From CAZPHU01 sp964586285 (lineage in GTDB: Bacteria > Fibrobacterota > Chitinivibrionia > Chitinivibrionales > CAYFVL01): a DNA stretch of 10,028 bases. Location: positions 1 through 10,028 of the forward strand of contig CAZPHU010000125.1 of assembly GCA_964586285.1 (NCBI GenBank), read 5' to 3'. Positions 6,786 to 10,028 of this stretch are shown here, piece after piece. Made by a program: the position numbers and the translations under genes. Every line of letters starts with the position of its first letter. Position 1 is the stretch's first letter. The notes beneath the pieces are model-generated. The model worked only from the letters and a program-made list of their open reading frames with translations, was not told the origin of the DNA and did no database searches.

Positions 6786-6850
6786 GGTTATAAGGTGTTT
6801 TTGTCTGTTCAATTTCGAACCTTTTTCTGTTTCCTGACTCCTCAGACGCC

Positions 6851-6868
6851 CATCATTTTAAAATGATG
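6851..6868. promoter_or_regulatory. 18-bp perfect palindrome, candidate operator
   Basis: CATCATTTT is followed directly by its reverse complement AAAATGATG. A further half-site follows as GATGA-CAA-TCATC (6865-6877), overlapping the right arm. The cluster lies 53-79 nt before the kinase ATG, downstream of the predicted promoter, where a dimeric repressor could block elongation. No matching regulator is visible in the window. Confidence 0.45.
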
Positions 6869-6916
6869 ACAATCATCCTTGCAGCGGAGTCTAAATATTT
6901 GGACAGCATATCATAC

Positions 6917-6922
6917 AAAGGA
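6917..6922 (+). promoter_or_regulatory. Shine-Dalgarno fixing the hybrid kinase start
   Basis: AAAGGA lies 7 nt before the ATG at 6930. The decamer AAAGGAATCG followed by three bases and ATG is identical to the one before the fibro-slime gene (491-506), which supports ATG 6930 over an upstream in-frame TTG at 6879. Confidence 0.75.
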
Positions 6923-6929
6923 ATCGTAT

Positions 6930-9845
6930 ATGACTTTCCCCACCAGGGTTTTCTTTGACGGCATTGATGAACTTGTCATAATCCTGAATCGCCAAAGACA
7001 GATTATATACGGTAATAAAGCATCATCTAAAATGCTTCAGAGCCCCAATCAAACACTCCTGGGGCTCGATATCGAAACGTGCTACCCAGAAAAGTTTCGG
7101 AGTAAGGCTCGGCAGCTGTATTCGTCGGCAGGAGCTGAGCCGAGGCTGTTTCGCCTTCCCTTCAAAACAGCTGCCGAAAGGTTACTTTCTGTAGAAACAA
7201 GAGTCTGGCTGGACACCTGGGAAGAAAAGGAGTGCATCTTCAGCGTATCACGACTGCGACCTAATTATTCCATCCAATCTGGTGAAGGAGCTGATAAGGA
7301 GTTGAAAAGACACTCTCTATTCGAAGAATTAATCTGCGACATTTCCTCTTCCTTTTTCAGCAAACCATTATATCAGCTTGATGAGGCAATTCATACAATT
7401 TTGGCTCGAATAGGCAGCTATTGTGAGGTGGATCGTGCCTACCTTTGCTTGTTCAGAGACGGCGGAGAATACCTGCACAGAACACATCAATGGTTCTCAC
7501 CGGAAACGGCGACGAACATAAACAGCCACACTGAAATTGCATTGCGTCAAAAGCTTCCATGGCTGGCACTACGTCTGCAAATGAGAAGCAGCTTGTGCCT
7601 CCACGACATAGCACAGCTTCCCGAAGAAGCATGCCTCGAAAAACAATTTTTTAACAGGCTGGGGATCAGGTCCCATATAATGGTACAGGTAATCTCCGGA
7701 AACCGCACGTTTGGGTTACTCTGCTTTGATTCTGTCAGGCAAAAAAGGAACTGGGGCAAGAAGGAGGGTTTTTTACTTCAACTAACTGCTGATTTCATAG
7801 CAAACAGACTTGAACAGAGATGTGCGGATGAAGCTCTGTCGCGCATTAAAGAACGCTTTGAATTGGCAATGGATGCGGGGGAGCATGGCTTTTGGGACTG
7901 GGATCTTGAAACTAATGATATCTATTTCAGCCCACGATTCTACACCATGCTGGGATATAAACCCGGCGAACTGCCCATGAAGCTTCAAACTCTTGTCTCA
8001 CTGCTTCATCCAAAAGATCACCATCCGGTCACAGAGCAAGTAATAAAGGAGGCTCGTAAGGGGAATCAATTTGAGATTGAATTCAGGCTAAAATGCAAAG
8101 ACGGCAATTGGAAGTGGGTTGCAGGACTTGGAAAAAGTTTTGATATCAAAAAAGGACGCCCCAATCGAGTGGTGGGTATACATGTTGATATAGATGAGCG
8201 CAGACGCGCAGCGGATGCGTTGATTAAGACAAATATCCTTCTGGAAGAGCAGACTGCCAGAGCAAACGCAATGGCTGCTCAGGCTGAAATGGCAAGCGCG
8301 GCGAAGAGCCAGTTTCTGGCAAACATGAGCCATGAGATTAGAACTCCGATGAATGGGGTAATCGGTATGACGGGGCTTCTTCTGGACACTTCCCTGGACG
8401 AAGAGCAGCGCGGTTATGCGGAAACGATCCGTTCGAGCAGTCAATCGCTTCTGGCCATCATCAACGACATTTTGGATTTTTCCAAGATTGAAGTGGGCAA
8501 ACTGGAACTGGAGATAATCGACTTCGATCTCCGTGCTTTAATCGATGAAATTGTTGCCATAACGGCACTCGATGCTCATCGTAAGGGACTTTCTTTCAGT
8601 CACTTTGTCGATGAAAAAGTACCAGGCTCTCTTTCGGGTGACCCGATACGCCTGCAACAGGTTTTGATAAATCTAATCAGTAATGCCATAAAGTTCACCC
8701 ACGAAGGTGGAGTGAGTATACGGGTAAGCCTCGAATCCCAAACTTTAAATGATGCCGAGATAAGATTTTCTATTCAGGATAGCGGTATCGGGATACCCCA
8801 TGACAAGCAGGATATACTGTTTAATCTATTTACTCAGATCGATGCATCAACAACTCGAAGATACGGCGGAACCGGACTTGGACTTGCCATCTCCAGGCAA
8901 CTGGTTCAAATGATGGGCGGCTCTATTGATGTAATTTCTAAAGAGAATAAGGGTTCCACCTTCTGGTTTACGGCACATTTCCAAAAAAATCTCAACTCCT
9001 GCACAGACAAAAAACAATATTCCTATTCAGCGCCCGATCATTACACCGCCACTGCAAATCATCGCAATAGGCCCGCCAATCTGTGCGCTCTTCTGGTGGA
9101 AGATAATGTGACCAATCAACGGGTCGCTCTTGCGATGTTCCAAAAAATTGGTTTGAAAGCGGATGTAGCCTCGGACGGCGACGAAGCAATCAAGGCAATC
9201 AAGAGCAACCGGTATGATCTGATATTTATGGACGTACAAATTCCTAAAATGGACGGTTATGAAGTTACGGCGGCGATTCGCGAATCGCAAACACCCAACC
9301 ACGATGTTCCGATAATAGCAATGACCGCACACGCCTTGAAAGGAGACCGCGAAAAGTGTATAAAGGCTGGAATGAGTGACTATATAGCAAAGCCCATAGA
9401 TTTTACCACACTCATTAGTTTGCTTGAGAAATGGGGGAGCAGGTCGGATTTCATCAATCAAGATAAGGATGACAAAGAAGCTTTCATCCATTCCCGAAAA
9501 AACGAGCTGTTGACCGCATCGACGGTATTTAACAGGCAGGCTCTTTTAGACAGGCTTATGGGGGATCGGGAAATGGTCACTCAAATAATCGATTCGTTTA
9601 TTGATAGTACTTCGCAAATAATTAAAGATACGTCGTTGGCTGTTCAGACCGGTGATACTGAGCAGTGCAAGATGCTGGGGCATTCACTTAAGGGAGCTGC
9701 TGCCAATGTTGGTGCCGAGGCATTGAGTCAGATTGCCTATGCAATCGAGAAAGCGGGCAGAGAACATCACCTGGATGACGCCTCAGAGATGCTTTCAGAT
9801 TTGAGCCGGGAATTTGAGCGGTTCAAAAAGATCTCTAAAGAATAA
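6930..9845 (+). CDS. Hybrid sensor histidine kinase, PAS-GAF-PAS-HisKA-HATPase-REC-HPt
   Basis: 971 residues from the ATG with a good Shine-Dalgarno. Order of domains: PAS about 7-110 (FFDGIDELVIILNRQRQIIY); GAF about 128-295 with a THQW motif (H186-W188) and LPWLA; PAS_3 with PAC about 303-423 (GFWDWDL, FYTMLGY, VVGIHVDIDERR); a helical linker; HisKA about 458-525 with phospho-His468 in FLANMSHEIRTPMNGVIGM; HATPase about 568-685 (Asn585 in LISNAIKF, Asp617 in DSGIGIP, G2 GGTGLGLAIS); REC about 718-835 (phospho-Asp768 in FMDVQIPKMDG, Thr799, Lys821 in AKPID); HPt about 863-968 with His918 in LGHSLKGAAANVG. All phosphotransfer residues are intact, so a four-step His-Asp-His-Asp relay is expected, the final Asp being on another protein. 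There is no transmembrane helix, so sensing is cytoplasmic. It is divergent from the receiver operon, whose two receivers are natural acceptors. Signals are unknown. Confidence 0.93.
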   Translation: MTFPTRVFFDGIDELVIILNRQRQIIYGNKASSKMLQSPNQTLLGLDIETCYPEKFRSKARQLYSSAGAEPRLFRLPFKTAAERLLSVETRVWLDTWEEKECIFSVSRLRPNYSIQSGEGADKELKRHSLFEELICDISSSFFSKPLYQLDEAIHTILARIGSYCEVDRAYLCLFRDGGEYLHRTHQWFSPETATNINSHTEIALRQKLPWLALRLQMRSSLCLHDIAQLPEEACLEKQFFNRLGIRSHIMVQVISGNRTFGLLCFDSVRQKRNWGKKEGFLLQLTADFIANRLEQRCADEALSRIKERFELAMDAGEHGFWDWDLETNDIYFSPRFYTMLGYKPGELPMKLQTLVSLLHPKDHHPVTEQVIKEARKGNQFEIEFRLKCKDGNWKWVAGLGKSFDIKKGRPNRVVGIHVDIDERRRAADALIKTNILLEEQTARANAMAAQAEMASAAKSQFLANMSHEIRTPMNGVIGMTGLLLDTSLDEEQRGYAETIRSSSQSLLAIINDILDFSKIEVGKLELEIIDFDLRALIDEIVAITALDAHRKGLSFSHFVDEKVPGSLSGDPIRLQQVLINLISNAIKFTHEGGVSIRVSLESQTLNDAEIRFSIQDSGIGIPHDKQDILFNLFTQIDASTTRRYGGTGLGLAISRQLVQMMGGSIDVISKENKGSTFWFTAHFQKNLNSCTDKKQYSYSAPDHYTATANHRNRPANLCALLVEDNVTNQRVALAMFQKIGLKADVASDGDEAIKAIKSNRYDLIFMDVQIPKMDGYEVTAAIRESQTPNHDVPIIAMTAHALKGDREKCIKAGMSDYIAKPIDFTTLISLLEKWGSRSDFINQDKDDKEAFIHSRKNELLTASTVFNRQALLDRLMGDREMVTQIIDSFIDSTSQIIKDTSLAVQTGDTEQCKMLGHSLKGAAANVGAEALSQIAYAIEKAGREHHLDDASEMLSDLSREFERFKKISKE

Positions 9846-9957
9846 TTGACGAGCCGGCCCGCAACACACTATTTTATGAGACTTTTGGTTCCCACTGGTT
9901 TTCTAATCGTAGTGAACCATGTTCTTTGAGAATCGTAGATTGTTTCGAATATTACAA

Positions 9958-10028
9958 GGAGAGGTGCCTGAGCGGTTGAAAGGGGCGGTCTCGAAAACCG
10001 TTGTGGTCGTTAGGCCACCCAGGGTTCG
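9958..10028 (+). tRNA. tRNA-Ser (anticodon CGA), 3' end beyond the window
   Basis: The acceptor strand GGAGAGG (9958-9964) is followed by a D-arm CCT...AGG, then an anticodon stem GCGGT/ACCGT around the loop CTCGAAA, giving anticodon CGA for UCG codons. A long variable arm (GTGGTC, loop GTTA, GGCCAC) is typical of class II serine tRNAs. The T-arm begins with CAGGGTTCG and is cut by the window edge; about 20 nt are missing. Confidence 0.93.

Larger units (their letters stand above)
6426..6929. other. Divergent regulatory region between the receiver operon and the hybrid kinase
   Basis: About 500 bases without a gene. It holds a leftward sigma70-type promoter (6525-6553), a rightward one (6716-6744), a leader hairpin beginning at the predicted rightward start (6751-6785), an inverted repeat in the leftward leader (6497-6508) and an 18-bp palindrome in the rightward leader (6851-6868). 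I see nothing distinctive in 6554-6710. Confidence 0.6.

Noticed and set aside
6879..6929. TTG start adding 17 residues to the hybrid kinase
   Set aside because: No Shine-Dalgarno supports it, and the ATG at 6930 has AAAGGA at ideal spacing. The PAS domain begins just after that ATG.
9027..9491. 154-residue minus-strand frame inside the hybrid kinase
   Set aside because: It is antisense to the receiver domain, with no recognisable motifs; the sense frame is strongly supported.
9887..9918. GGTTC..ACT / AGTGAACC hairpin after the hybrid kinase as a terminator
   Set aside because: It has a 2-nt bulge, a 14-nt loop and no T tract, so the evidence is too thin.
9926..9955. TTGAGA-N18-TATTAC as the tRNA-Ser promoter
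   Set aside because: The -10 would end 2 nt before the mature tRNA, putting transcription start inside the tRNA.

Overview
The window looks like a contig from an uncultivated or environmental bacterium of the Fibrobacterota / FCB type (moderate confidence). The strongest taxonomic clue is the secreted protein at 504-2489. It joins a carboxypeptidase-regulatory-like domain, a FlgD/secretion-tail-like beta domain and a C-terminal fibro-slime (PA14-like) domain, a combination I associate with Fibrobacter and Chitinispirillum relatives. Fibro-slime domains also occur in other phyla, so this is not proof. Shine-Dalgarno sites are mostly AAAGGA placed 6-7 nt before ATG. A run of exactly 100 N (3374-3473) marks a scaffold gap of unknown true size.

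Layout. 3-95 (+) is the C-terminal tail of an RND efflux pump, closed by a strong intrinsic terminator (134-167). 168-503 is non-coding and holds one sharp inverted repeat. 504-2489 (+) is the secreted fibro-slime protein. It converges on a minus-strand gene fragment (3373-2630) for a protein with two lipocalin-like repeats, which carries a one-base frameshift at about 2950 and loses its 5' end in the gap. The short convergent spacer (2490-2629) contains overlapping hairpins.

On the other side of the gap, a minus-strand signalling operon reads 6425->3474: a stand-alone receiver (6425-6021), a GAF histidine kinase (6008-4596) and a receiver-HDOD protein (4603 to the gap, 3' end missing). Spacing is tight: the kinase start lies 12 nt past the receiver stop, and the kinase and HDOD genes overlap by 8 nt (ATGAATAA). 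A good sigma70-type promoter (6525-6553, minus strand) precedes the operon.

6930-9845 (+), transcribed divergently, is a 971-residue hybrid kinase (PAS-GAF-PAS-HisKA-HATPase-REC-HPt) with its own sigma70-type promoter (6716-6744). A leader hairpin starts at the predicted transcription start, and an 18-bp perfect palindrome (6851-6868) lies in the leader. The window ends inside a tRNA-Ser(CGA) gene (9958 onward).

How the genes may work together (inference). The two kinases share one GAF subtype with a conserved H-x-W motif, so they may read related cues. The hybrid kinase carries an H-D-H relay but no output domain. The neighbouring operon supplies two receivers, one with an HDOD effector. 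Together they make a plausible phosphorelay with no DNA-binding or diguanylate cyclase output in the window. I found no CRISPR array, transposase, phage gene or defence system.
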